Assembly: GCA_947579665.1 (NCBI GenBank) | Contig: CANPUZ010000077.1 | Coordinates: 1 to 64,000, forward strand | Length of the DNA stretch: 64,000 bases | Source: Sympetrum striolatum | Lineage: Eukaryota > Arthropoda > Insecta > Odonata > Libellulidae | Reading direction: 5' to 3' | In this document: in pieces, positions 23,691-34,141 of the stretch | How the letters are laid out: every line of letters begins with the position of its first letter | Numbering within the stretch: position 1 is the stretch's first letter | Notes under the pieces: model-generated | The model's database searches: none | Seen by the model: the letters and a program-made list of their open reading frames with translations, nothing else | What the model was told of the DNA's origin: nothing | Program-made: the position numbers and the translations under genes

Positions 23691-23904
23691 TCCGCAGTCC
23701 CTTAACCGAAAAATGAGGTTGAACAGCCCGGGGAAAGAGAGAGGGAGACGTAGGAGAGAAAATGTTGAGGGGTTTGTGTAACGACCCTCTTTGCGAATAT
23801 GTTCGGACGAATTTTAAATATTCATCACATTCCTTATCTTCTCTCTGTGTCGCTATGGCCACTTTGCGGTGATGATTTAATTGTAATTTCAACGCTCCCA
23901 ACTA

Positions 23905-24774
23905 CCTTATTTGACGGCATATAAGACGCACCTTTTTTCCTAAATTATGTCTCGAAAAATTTCCCTGCGTCTTATATGTGAAGGTTCAACCTCCACGGGT
24001 TAACTTTCAACACTGAATGCTATTTTTATCCCAGATGGTCTATACTACCTATTTCGGCTCCATTATATCAGTTATACTCTGATTATCACTTTGGTATTAC
24101 TTATTATGAACTTCCAACATGTAGTTTGAAAATGAACATTGGGCGGATTTGGACTATTTTAGCGCGATCTGGCAGCGGTATCGCGGTATTTTAAGGTTTG
24201 GATCTCGCAACCCTGCTGATCATAACAAAACAGCTTGTCCTCTTCTTGCTGAGTTAAACTATTAGTTTAAAAAAATACCCTCGGAAATATGACTACAGGA
24301 AATAAGAGATTAAACTACACTATTCAACATAAACTGTGACTGTTAAATTACGCTAAAGTGCATGGAAACAGAGCAGCAGCAAGGCATTTTGGTCTATCGA
24401 AAAAATGATACGTACTTGGCGACTGCAGGAAGAGCAATTGAAGACGGCTTAAAAACATAAACATAATATTTTTCCCCGAATCTGTATTTTATATTGTTTT
24501 ATTTTGTATTTTGTTCGATTGCTTGCAGTTCAATTATTGAAATATATAATGACAAAATAGCTTCCGTTTGTTAAATTTTCTTAATACTAAATATCTTTGG
24601 TAATTGCATTCAATGATTGTGTTAATATTTGGCTTTTACGAAACGTTACAACTAAAAGAAACAACATTTTAAGTTATTGTGGTACCGCGCTTTCGCACGG
24701 ACTATTAAAACTTTTTTTTTTCCTTGTGAGTGGCCAACTTAATGAGGGTGCGTCTTATATGCCGTCAAATACGG
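23905..24774. mobile_element. 870-bp MITE with ~28-bp terminal inverted repeats, TA target
   Basis: The left terminus CCTTATTTGACGGCATATAA (continuing to ~23,932) matches the reverse complement of the right terminus (ending 24,774) with about one mismatch; TA flanks both ends (23,903-23,904 and 24,775-24,776). A shorter copy of the same family is at 62,935-63,257. TA duplication suggests the Tc1/mariner-pogo group, but there is no transposase to confirm this. The frame at 24,597-24,983 crosses the right end and is not a gene. Confidence 0.8.
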
Positions 24775-24776
24775 TA

Positions 24777-25273
24777 CTTCACGGCATCTTTCCTTTCATG
24801 AATACTCTTTTTGACCGCATTGTCTCTTTCTCGCTTATGAAAACTTTTATGCGAAACCTGATGAAATTGTGTAAAATTATTACTTATCTCATATTCGATT
24901 ATGCATGTTTTCAAATTTACATACCTAATAGAGTAAATGTATCCTTAATTCTCACAAGGCAAGTCAATTTCCACCGATCATAAACACGACTAAGCATTTG
25001 CTAAGGAATTTAATTCAATTTACGAAACTTCTTTTATTGCTCGGAGACGAATATTGTACAATACAATGTCGATTTCGGGGGGAAGAAACGATCAGGCGTT
25101 GGTTCAAAACCACGGCGTCACTTGAGGAAAAAATGCCAGCAGATTGTGAAGAGACCCTCATTGAATAGATCTTTATATCGTCGGATACGGTGTAGTGCTA
25201 TTCCTCTTAATAGTCTCCTGTGCAGAGTCATTCGATTTCGTAAAGGAGAGAATTCCTGCGGGATTAAGCGTTA
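24777..25273. other. No gene recognised
   Basis: Intergenic-looking sequence without recognisable features, ending where repeat Y begins. Confidence 0.5.
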
Positions 25274-25854
25274 GTATAGACGGATTAAGAAAATGCACGG
25301 TCATACAATCTTTTTGTTATGACTATACGAAGTTTCAATTCCCGAACTGAAAGAAAAACTATTTTTGGCCCAATGTCCAGCGTTTTCGATTTTAGCCCAT
25401 GGCGCAGCGGGAACAATGGATACGCTGAGAGATTGAACTACCGCGGCCGTAATGCGCTATCCCCGTAAGGCCTTCTTTACGTTATTTATAAACTTACATG
25501 GTTCGGTTTTGCACAGAAAATAAATTCACCATTTTCTCACAAACTCTCCCGATGGATGTTTATTCGTGTGCGAATCGAACGAAAAGTAGCAGACCCCTGC
25601 TTTTTCCATGCATTGTGCAAGAAATTCTGGACTTTCCTATTCATTTATGTTGAAAACTTCTTTCGAGTACAATCACCTGCTAAAGTATTAAAACTAACGA
25701 TAAGAGAAAGGTTTGAAGCTGATTTTGGAGCTACGAATCCCATGCTTCTTAAATAGGAGATTAAATACCAAAGGTTCCAAAAGGAACAGAACAAAATGCC
25801 GCATTTCTGAAATGTAAAATTATTTCTGATATTTGCAATTACGTAGTGAATAAA
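25274..25854 (+). repeat. Repeat Y, first copy
   Basis: It matches 31,510-32,104 in the same orientation, starting at GTATAGACGGATTAA and ending near ACGTAGTGAATAAA, with scattered substitutions and two short indels. It contains a 66-codon frame also open in the other copy; nine of the ten base differences in that frame change an amino acid, so it is not under protein constraint. Confidence 0.88.
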
Positions 25855-25856
25855 AC

Positions 25857-26213
25857 ATCTGACGTGGCCAGCACATGACTTTCTCCATGTATAAGATGTA
25901 AATATTTATCTACGACTGTATTTTCAAACTCTATATTCAATCTAAACATGGAAGATGAGTGATTAATTCATATCATGTTATCTTTTACATCACAAACATT
26001 ATAAATAATGTTTTTCGGGACATGATTGATGAAAAACGGTGGAATTGGCCTTTCGCCCATAGTGCCCAGAGCGCCCACTAAGTACATAATCAGCAACTTC
26101 CGGTTTATCAGTATATCATGAATAACTCCAAAAAATCAGGGATACAAAAATATGTTTCAAACAAAAATTACATTTTCTAACACGTTTATAAGTAATAGTA
26201 TATACTTAAATAT
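25857..26213 (+). repeat. Repeat X, second copy, cut by the gypsy element
   Basis: It begins ATCTGACGTGGCCAGCACAT and follows the copy at 20,806 until TACTTAAATAT, where the gypsy LTR begins. The expected continuation (CATATTTATGG in the other copy) is not found on the far side of the gypsy element. Confidence 0.8.
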
Positions 26214-26451
26214 TGTTACGAGCCGTGGGGTTCGGGATAATTTACTCAACTCTCGTAATCCGGAAAAATAACACTTTATTCCCGATCGTAATCAATACAG
26301 AAACTTTTCTCCATCAACACGCTCAACAACAAACACAACTCAGAACTGTTTATTTATTTTTCTCTCGCGACCATTATTGTCCTTAGTAACGGCCGCGTCG
26401 CGTATTTATAATAGATCGCGGCATTTCCATGAAATTACGTTGGGCGCAGCA
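26214..26451 (-). repeat. Gypsy 3' LTR
   Basis: On the plus strand it starts TGTTACGAGCC and ends GGCGCAGCA. On the minus strand there is a TATAAATA box (26,403-26,410) and, downstream, an AATAAA-type signal near 26,350-26,359. It has one more T than the 5' LTR plus about four substitutions. Confidence 0.95.
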
Positions 26452-26464
26452 CTGCCCCCTCCTT
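26452..26464 (-). promoter_or_regulatory. Polypurine tract of the gypsy element
   Basis: AAGGAGGGGGCAG on the minus strand, directly next to the 3' LTR and overlapping the integrase stop codon. It would prime plus-strand DNA synthesis. Confidence 0.8.
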
Positions 26465-27938
26465 AGACATGCTCGTCTCGAGCATTGTTGCACCCGTAAT
26501 ATCGCGCCAATCGATCAACATGGACAATCTTAGGAGCACCCCGTTGGCCTTTTTGGATCCGGTACGTCAGGTCATTTATTTTGGTCACAATCCGGTATGG
26601 TCCGTCCCATTTTGCTTGTAATTTCGGAGATTTTCCTTTCTTGCGGACTGGATTATGCAGCCACACCAAGGATCCTTCACTAAAACCCGGATCGTTCATT
26701 TTCCTATCATAGCGGGTCTTCATCTTTTCAGACGTTTGTTGACCTGATTGCCTGATGTGTTCATAAACGTCATTCATTCTGTTTCGCAGGTCACTCGCGT
26801 ATTCTGTCAGACTTTGTGGAGAATCCGGTGGGATGCCAGTTATGAGATCGGCTGGTAATCGCAGTTCTCGTCCAAAGTTCGCGAAAGCAGGAGTCATAGT
26901 CGTAGCCTCGTGTACTGCACTTCGATATGACAGGAGAAATGGCTGGATGTGTCGGTCCCAATCCTTTTGCCTGTTTTCCACCACTTTAGCTAGATATCTT
27001 TCCAGCGTTTGGTTAAATCTTTCGACCATTCCATCAGACTGTGGGTGATATGACGTAGTTCTAGTCTTATGGGTACCCATTACTCGACACGCCTCCTGAA
27101 ATATCTGTGATTCGAAATTCCTACCCTGGTCGCTGTGAATTTCAAGCGGTACACCAAAACGACAAAAGACATCGTGGACTAGTTTGTCCGCTACTGTAGA
27201 AGCTTCCTGATTAGGAATTGCGAAAACTTCCGGCCATTTTGTGAAGTAGTACATGACGACCATGAAGTATTTGTTTCCAGAATCACTCTCAGGGAACGGT
27301 CCCGCAATATCTACTGCTATGCGTTCCCATGGCGCTCCGACGTTATACAGCTTCAGTGCTCCTCTGCTGCGCGTTTGAGGTCCTTTTACCTCTGCACAGC
27401 TCGTGCATTTTCGGCACCAGTCTTCCACGTCATCTCGGCAATGGAGCCAATAAAATCGCTCTCGTATCTTTAATAGAGTTCTCTTTACGCCCATGTGTCC
27501 GCCAGAACATTCATCAAGGTAGAGCTGTAGAACTTCAGGTACCTTGGCTTTAGGGACTACCATTTGCAGATGACTACGGTCTCCTCGAGCATTTTCCCAT
27601 TTACGGCACAATACTCGGTCTTGCATGACCAAGCTGTCCCACTGAGCCCAATAACCCTTGGTTGCCGCACTCATTCCGGCAACATTAATCCATTTGGGCT
27701 TCAGGGCCCCGGCCTTAATCCACTCTACAATAGGCTTAACGTCCTTGTCAATCTCTTGGGCTTGTTGTAGCGCTTGTTTCCAATCATCGCCTAAATCTGT
27801 CCTCATCATTCTGACAGGCAGAACTTCCTTTGCTTCTTGCCTGATGCAATGCTTGCAGTCTTCCGGGCAAGGTCTTCTTGACAGCGCGTCCGCATTCCCT
27901 TTGAGATTTTCCACTACGATGCTCGGTTTTGTAGTCAA
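26463..27938 (-). pseudogene. Gypsy integrase region of pol (frame-shifted from RNase H)
   Basis: 491 codons, the first about 12 being the upstream wrong frame. The zinc-binding region shows SGGHMG followed by CRKC and C (176-181), but the first His of the HHCC set appears to be Leu. The catalytic core has D210 (VDIAG), D270 (HSDQG) and E306 (MVERF), with 35 residues between the last two as in retroviral-type integrases. A GPY/F-like module (KWDGPYRIV) follows near the C-terminus. The stop overlaps the polypurine tract. The frame is offset from the upstream RNase H frame by a one-base change near 27,900, so no continuous polyprotein is made from this copy. Confidence 0.9.
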
Positions 27939-29220
27939 ACTCTTGTAGCTGCTCGATCCTTCTAGCCACTTGTCCCTCAGGGTTCTTAAACTGCAGTAGC
28001 CAGTTCAATGCAGCATGGTCGGTACGAAGGTGGAATTTGCGTCCTAGCAGGTATTTACTGAAATGTTGCAATGACTTTACTACTGCAAGCAGTTCCCTTC
28101 TTGTGACGCAGTAGTTCCTCTCCGCCTTCGATAAAGATTTGCTGAAATAAGCGATCACAACCTCATGCTCTCCTTTACGCTGCGACAATACTCCGCCGAT
28201 GCCAGTATTACTTGCGTCTGTATCTACGATGAACTCATTCTCGGTGTCCGGAAACCCAAGTATAGGAGTGTCGCATAGACGCTTCTTCAATTCCCGGAAA
28301 GCAACTTCGCAGTCCTTGTCCCAGGAGAATACTCGCTTTTCTTCGGTAAGCTTGTGCAAAGGCTTGGCAATGTCAGCGAAGTTCTTCACAAATCGCCGGT
28401 AATAGGAGCACAACCCCAAAAATGCTCTGATCTCTGTCTTGTCTTTTGGAATCGGCCATTCCTTGACAGCAGCAATCTTCTCTGGATCAGTCTGCACTCC
28501 TTCTGACGAAACAACGTGCCCCAAAAAGCTCACTTGCTGTTTAAAGAATGAGCACTTTTTCGGACTCAATTTTAGGTTAGCCGCACGAATCTTTGCAAGC
28601 ACACTATCCAGATTCTTAAGGTGGTTTTCAAATGTGCGTCCGATGATAATGATATCGTCCAAATATACAAGGCAAGCGTCTCCAACCAGTCCAGTAAGTA
28701 CTCGTTCCATCAGTCTCTCAAACGTTGCAGGTGCGTTGCACAAACCAAATGGCATAACCTTAAATTGCCATAGGCCCTTTCCTGTAGAGAAGGCGGTCTT
28801 TTCCTTGTCTCCAGGGTCTATTTCTACTTGCCAATAGCCACTTTTTAAGTCCAGGGTTGTAAACCACTTCATCCCTGTCAGCGTATCCAGAGTATCATCA
28901 ATCCTAGGTAGGGGATAGCTGTCCTTTCTAGTCATGTGATTCAGTCGGCGATAGTCTACACAAAAACGCATGGTCCCGTCCTTTTTCTTCACGAGTACCA
29001 CAGGAGAACACCAAGGGCTGGATGAAGGTTCTATCACGCCGTCCTTCACCATTTCTTCAATCATGGTCTCTACTTCTTTTTCTCGCGCAACTGGTACTCT
29101 TCTAGGACGCTGGCGTATCGGTAACTCAGAGCCCGTATTTATTTTGTGCTGAACCAAATTAGTCCTCCCAATATCAGCATTATTCGATGAGAAAATATCG
29201 GCATAACGCAGCAGCGTCTT
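27784..29220 (-). pseudogene. Gypsy reverse transcriptase and RNase H region of pol
   Basis: Continuous frame from the codon after the TAG at 29,221 to a stop at 27,784. Counting from codon 29,157, the reverse transcriptase includes the DYRRLN block, the DLKSGYWQ block and the YLDD active site (165-168). RNase H follows with D312 and D314 (VDTDAS), E355 and D380 (LRTDH). The last ~40 codons are in the wrong frame because of the one-base shift near 27,900; the true frame continues as the integrase region. There is no authentic start codon: it is part of a Pol polyprotein. Confidence 0.92.
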
Positions 29221-30041
29221 CTAGGCCAATGTAACTTCTCTATCAGACAGATGCTCGCGGCAGTCTTCGAGAAAAGGTGACACATCGAAGCTTCCATTTT
29301 GTTTACTGCCGTTGGTAGATGCTTCGCATCTTCGCACCCACGCTACTTCTTGGCAAGTACCCATTAACGTTCCCTTTTTGATGACGTGTTCTTCATTACT
29401 CAGGTTCAGTATGCGGACAGCTGAAGTATTTGTGCCCGTCACTAGAGTTCGAGCCATCATCCATGGTTTGTCAGTGTCTACTCTTTCTAAGATCATGCAT
29501 CGTTGCTTCCGTCCAGGGTCCCGTGGTAAATTAACTGGTATTATGGATTCCGATCTAGCAGGCAGGATTGTTTTCTTAAGACAGTAGACATTGCCTGACG
29601 ATCCACCTTCCATGGAGATTTCTTCTGTACCACACTTCAAAATTCCTTGTTTCACATCGATCTCACAATGGTGTTCTCTCATGAAATCCAAACCCAGAAT
29701 ACAATCATCGACGATATTTGTCACGATGACATTATGCCTAAAGATCCTTTCACCCAGTTTCATTTCCACTCGCCTATCACCATGGACGGGTATGTGCTGA
29801 CCGGTTGCTGTTAGGAGTAAAATTCGGTCACGGTTCCGGAAAGAGTCCCCAAGAAGACGATTGGCAACATGGGAACTGACGACTGTTCGTGAAGCTCCAG
29901 TATCCAATGTCAACTTGCAGGGTGTCCCATTAATTTCACCGACGATGATCAGGCTGTTCCCATCGTGAGCTTGTGAGATCGAAACCTTGGGGCCTTTTCC
30001 AAAACCAGCCAGCACCCGCCCCTCAGTCCTGGCGTTTATTC
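29221..30041 (-). pseudogene. Gypsy protease region of pol
   Basis: The frame is open from the gag frameshift site and is one base back from gag. The aspartic protease carries the catalytic LTLDTGASRTVV (DTG at residues 38-40 counted from 30,015) and the ILGLDFM block. It ends in TAG at 29,221-29,223, directly in frame with the reverse transcriptase, so this is either a disabling nonsense mutation or a suppressible stop; no known readthrough context was recognised. Protease would process Gag and Gag-Pol. Confidence 0.88.
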
Positions 30042-31247
30042 GTTTCCCTGCTGTTGGTGGGGAGTTTTGCTACCTATCCATTCTTCTTGGACTCCATCCT
30101 CCCACTTGGTGTTACGTTTAGGACAACTGGACCTTAGGTGACCCTTTTCTCCACATTCATAGCATCTCGGGCTAAACCTTTGTCGACTTTCGCGGCTAGG
30201 TGCTGCTACCACCTCCCTGACGTGGTAGGCTCGATGATCCCGACGAACTGCCTCCACCTCGAGGGCGTGGGCCAAAGCATCTCTCAAAGTTTTGGGATGT
30301 CCAAGTCTTACGGCAGCCCTCACTTCCAGATCGTGTATTCCATCGACGAAAACTTGAATCAAAATCTTGTCGATAATTTCCGGCGATGAGTAGTACGCCG
30401 TCCGGACCAGCCTTTCAATTTCTAGTGCCCACTGTTGAAGATTCTCGCCACTACGCTGAGTACGATCCTTTAACTGAGCGCGGCATACATGCTCTAAGTG
30501 TGCGTCGCCGTAACGAGACTCCAATGCTTCCAGCAGTTGGTCAAAGGTGGCCTTATTTCCCAGAGCCTCCAGTACCGTTAGGGCTTGATCTCGGAGACCT
30601 AGCTTGAGCGCCGTCATAGCCTGTGCTTCACTCCATCCATTGGCTTCAACGACGGCTTCGAATTGAATTTGATATGCAGACCACGAAGAGCTTCCATCAA
30701 ATGGTGGCACCTTGAATCCGCGCGCCGGAGATGCAGTCACAAAATGAGCAGCAATTCCTTCGCCAGCTTTCAAATATCCCAAATCTTTCTTTACAAGTGC
30801 TATTTGGGCCTCCGTGTTGTCTATCCGGCTTTTCGCCTCCAGTATTTCCTCCTTTAAAGAGGTTAGATCATTCTCAAAAGCGTGTCGGATGTCCTTCATG
30901 AGCAGAGTTTGTTCCTCCTGACGGCGGGCCTGCTCCTCCTTATCTAGCTTCAACTGCTCCTGCAGCTGTCGGGCCTGTTCTTCCTGACGGTGGGCCTGCT
31001 CTTCCTGACGGCGGGCCTGCTCTTGAAGAATCTCCATTAGAGCAGATATGTCGAATGCAGGAACAGGAGCCTGTGGTGCAATCGCCGATGTCACGCCAGA
31101 CGGGTCAGAATTGGTAGAATCCGTCGTCTGCTGTTGCTGACGGATGAGTTCCGGAGAATCACCAAACCTCCCCTCGTTCACTTCATGTTGGCGGTGTTGA
31201 CTCCTGGTGCGAACCGCATCAGTATCATCTTTCGGTAGAATCGGCAT
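30036..31247 (-). CDS. Gypsy Gag
   Basis: 403 codons, intact. The N-terminal part is Ser/Thr/Gln-rich. Residues ~72-140 form a charged coiled coil with repeated RRQEEQA units, varying in number by simple-repeat expansion. The central part (about 170-345) is a Retrotrans_gag-like capsid region. A CCHC zinc knuckle CYECGEKGHLRSSC lies at 362-375 for RNA binding. The start ATG lies just downstream of the primer-binding site. Gag forms the virus-like particle; Pol is reached by frameshifting two codons before the stop. Confidence 0.92.
   Translation of the reverse strand: MPILPKDDTDAVRTRSQHRQHEVNEGRFGDSPELIRQQQQTTDSTNSDPSGVTSAIAPQAPVPAFDISALMEILQEQARRQEEQAHRQEEQARQLQEQLKLDKEEQARRQEEQTLLMKDIRHAFENDLTSLKEEILEAKSRIDNTEAQIALVKKDLGYLKAGEGIAAHFVTASPARGFKVPPFDGSSSWSAYQIQFEAVVEANGWSEAQAMTALKLGLRDQALTVLEALGNKATFDQLLEALESRYGDAHLEHVCRAQLKDRTQRSGENLQQWALEIERLVRTAYYSSPEIIDKILIQVFVDGIHDLEVRAAVRLGHPKTLRDALAHALEVEAVRRDHRAYHVREVVAAPSRESRQRFSPRCYECGEKGHLRSSCPKRNTKWEDGVQEEWIGSKTPHQQQGNE
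30042..30048 (-). promoter_or_regulatory. gag-pol -1 frameshift site GGGAAAC
   Basis: In the Gag frame the sequence reads CAG GGA AAC GAA TAA, giving the canonical heptamer G GGA AAC two codons before the Gag stop. A -1 slip enters the protease frame, which is open across the site. Retroelements commonly use such sites to set the Gag to Gag-Pol ratio. No pseudoknot was verified. Confidence 0.75.
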
Positions 31248-31251
31248 AATT

Positions 31252-31269
31252 ATCCCACTTCTGACACCA
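31252..31269 (-). promoter_or_regulatory. Primer-binding site, tRNA-Leu type
   Basis: TGGTGTCAGAAGTGGGAT on the minus strand, three bases inside the 5' LTR. It pairs with the CCA end of a leucine tRNA (17 of 18 positions against the vertebrate tRNA-Leu 3' end recalled from general knowledge). Confidence 0.75.
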
Positions 31270-31272
31270 AAT

Positions 31273-31509
31273 TGTTACGAGCCGTGGGGTTCGGGATAAT
31301 TTACTCAACTCTCGTAATCCGAAAAAATAACACTTTATTCCCGATCGTAATCAATACAGAAGCTTTACTCCACCAACACGCTCAACAACAAACACAACTC
31401 AGAACTGTTTATTTATTTTCTCTCGCGACCATTATTGTCCTTAGTAACGGCCGCGTCGCGTATTTATAATAGATCGCGGCATTTCCATGAAATTACGTTG
31501 GGCGCAGCA
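31273..31509 (-). repeat. Gypsy 5' LTR
   Basis: 237 bp, TGTTACGAGCC to GGCGCAGCA on the plus strand. The minus strand has TATAAATA at 31,461-31,468, the likely transcription promoter for the element. Confidence 0.95.
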
Positions 31510-32104
31510 GTATAGACGGATTAAAAAAATGCACGGTCATACAATCTTTTTGTTATGACTATACGAAGTTTCAATTCCCGAACTGAAAGAAAAACTATTT
31601 TTGGCCCAATGTCCAGCGTTTTCGATTTTAGCCAATGGCGCAGCGGGAACAATGAATGCCTTCGTCGCTGAGAGATTGAACTATCGCGGCCGACAACGCG
31701 TAATGCGCTATCCCCGTAAGGCCTTCTTTACGTTATTTATAAACTTACATGGTTCGGTTTTGCACAGAAAATAAATTCACTATTTTCTCACAAACTCTCC
31801 CGTTGGATGTTTTTTCGTGTGCGAATTGAACTAAAAGTAGCAGGCCCCTGCTTTTTCAATGCATTGTGCAAGAAATTCTGGACTTTCCTATTCATTTATG
31901 TTGAAAACTTCTTTCAAGTACAATCACCTCCTAAAGAATTAAAACTAACGATAAGAGAAAGCTTTGAAGCTGATTTTGGAGCTACGAATCCCATGTTTCT
32001 TAAATAGGAGATTAAATACCAAAGGTTCCAAAAGGAAAAGAACAAAATGCCGCATTTCTGAAATGTAAAATTATTTCTGATATTTGCAATTACGTAGTAA
32101 ATAA
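31510..32104 (+). repeat. Repeat Y, second copy
   Basis: It starts exactly at the end of the gypsy LTR with GTATAGACGGATTAA and follows the copy at 25,274. The first copy has a short gap relative to this one near 31,650-31,700. It is not followed by repeat X, unlike the first copy. Confidence 0.88.
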
Positions 32105-33426
32105 ATAAGAAATAATCAAGGTGTTATGTATGGCATCACTGTTACTCAATACTAAAACATTTTCAAACAGTTGTGACCAACTTCATAATCCTACGCAAAT
32201 TTAGCAACGTCGCGCAAGTTTTTCTTATATAACGGGATACGTAAACGGGCCCGTTGATTTTATATGGGAAGAATGATGGTTAATGGAGAATAGAAAATGA
32301 GGATTGAAATCGGAAGTATTTTATACAAGGCTAATATCTTATAAAATTAGACGTAGACTCCTCTGATTCTTATCACAAAAAATGAAGAAAGCAGTCGTAG
32401 CTCAATTCAAATGAATCCGCAGTCGACACACACCCCATGGATAGACAAACCGTTTAAATTAATTCTCTGATCATGGTACCATTAATAGAATTAGTTGATG
32501 CAACATTATGGACCGTTCTGATACTGCGAGGAAGATTAGGGAAATGCTAAAAACGAATCGTTTCATGAATTCATTTTTTACGCGAAAGGAATCGATTAGA
32601 AAATAGAGTCAAGGTACCCCCTGCCACACACCGAAAGGCGGCTTTCAGGTTTCTTGCATTAACATGGACAGTATCTTCTCCGATGCTTAAATCAAACGTT
32701 GTAAACCGCTAGTTCGAGAATGGTTTGCGACACAATTTCTCCCGAAATGAGTCATTAAAATTTCGATCGAGCTTTCCTATATTTTCGAGTTAAAATTACA
32801 GAATCATGCATTTGCCGCAAGCTTGCGAGTGAGTGAGTGACTGCTCAGAAATGTTAAGAGAACGATGCATTGGTAAAAGGGTGGTCCCATTCATGTACCA
32901 GGAGTCAAATGTTTTGGTACGAAGGTTTTCCTAAGCAAGAGACCCCGTGGTCAAAAGGAGAATTCTTACTAGGAAATGGGGGGGCACCGTGAAATAGTTG
33001 GGTAATTTGCCACAAATAACTCGGTGGTTCGTTGAAAATCTAATTAAATATTTACCACAAAGCGGCGATAGTGACACAGAGGAAGAAAAAATGAGATTAA
33101 CCTTTAAAATTAATAAAACAAAGTCGCAAAGAGGATTTGTTACACATAGCCTTCTTCAACTTTTCTCCACCAACCCCCCCTCCCCTCTATCCCCCTTCCC
33201 TCTCCCCTCCATCCCACAATTCTGGAATATAAGTCCTGAAAATTTTCTGCCCGCTGCCATGCCCGCTGAGGGACGAGCTCGAGCAACAGGCAGTGGGATT
33301 TCTTGCGACCTTTACTCCTGCAAGCGCTCTACAGAGATAACGCCTTCCAAGAATCTTAGTAATTCAAGATTCCTTTACAACTGGGTGAACATTAACTCAA
33401 ATCAATTAGAAGTGGAAGAGCCACAT
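32105..33426. other. No gene recognised
   Basis: AT-rich flank and, from about 33,160 to 33,215, a pyrimidine-rich tract of CCCCTCC and CCCTCT runs. The sequence after ~33,240 may be the 5' UTR of the Jockey-type element, but its 5' end could not be placed. The frame at 32,998-33,495 is not protein-like. Confidence 0.45.
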
Positions 33427-33491
33427 CTCGCAGCGCGGGAGCGCCTACCGGCCCGGAGGGGATTGATGGTAACCTCATCCATCATCCCATC

Positions 33492-34121
33492 ATGAGCACC
33501 TCCACGTCTTCAAGACGGTCGCGTTCTCCTTCGAGAACGCGCCCAAAACAACAACACACAGTAGCCAATAGCAATAGCCACGCCGTGCCTTTGAATACCA
33601 GCTCCGTCCACGCATCAGAGACCTCACCAATCCCAATTCCTGCAACCAGCGGACAAACCAAGCATTCACGCAACGCCTCAATCATGACCGTTCCTCCGAC
33701 TGCCGGACGGGGGAGAAACAACTCTTCTGAGGAGTCCTACAGCTCCTCAGACATGGAAGAAGATGTCACCCCATCCTTTATCGAGGAGAAGACCGCAGCC
33801 ATGGACGACCCGGAACAGACAGCAGCCAACCTCTTAACTGGACTAACGAAACTGAAGAACCGCATCCCCCCTCACCGCTGGAATGCTATCATCCAACATC
33901 ATACGGTAAGTGGCGCCTTCACCTCGGTGTCGCCCTCTCCAGCCCCAACCGAAAATGTCAGCGGAAGTGGTTTCAAAACGGTATCCCACAAACGTAAATA
34001 CCCGAGTCATTCTAATTCACCTCCGGACCCGATACCCCTCAAAAATCGATTCGATCCCATCCATAATGACTATATCCCCCTGCTGAACCATCCGCGCCTA
34101 CCACCCCAAAACCTAAACTGA
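33492..34121 (+). pseudogene. Jockey-type ORF1, N-terminal segment
   Basis: 209 codons, Ser/Arg/Pro-rich at the start (SRRSRSPSRTRP), acidic patch near residues 75-90, and a conserved-looking stretch ending KNRFDPIHND. The frame terminates at 34,119-34,121, shortly after a CCACCCCAAAA run; the neighbouring frame across the same run continues into the zinc-knuckle part at 34,142. One reading-frame shift therefore separates the two parts of ORF1. It is the Gag-like nucleic-acid-binding protein of the element. Confidence 0.75.
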
Positions 34122-34141
34122 AAATACCCTCTGTAAAAATA

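Larger units (their letters stand above)
26214..31509 (-). mobile_element. Ty3/gypsy LTR retrotransposon, nearly complete, interrupted pol
   Basis: 5,296 bp with LTRs of 238 and 237 bp that differ at about four bases and one indel, so insertion was fairly recent. Read on the minus strand: 5' LTR, primer site, gag, -1 frameshift site, protease, reverse transcriptase with RNase H, integrase, polypurine tract, 3' LTR. There is no envelope gene and no recognisable chromodomain. Breaks: an in-frame TAG between protease and reverse transcriptase (29,221-29,223), a one-base frameshift between RNase H and integrase (about 27,897-27,904), and a non-His residue where the first integrase zinc-finger His normally stands. 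The flanks show no target duplication (ATAT on the left, GTAT on the right) and belong to two different repeats. Confidence 0.95.

Noticed and set aside
25556..32007. A 66-codon frame conserved in both copies of repeat Y (25,556-25,756 and 31,807-32,007)
   Set aside because: Nine of ten base differences alter the amino acid, the opposite of what protein constraint would give.
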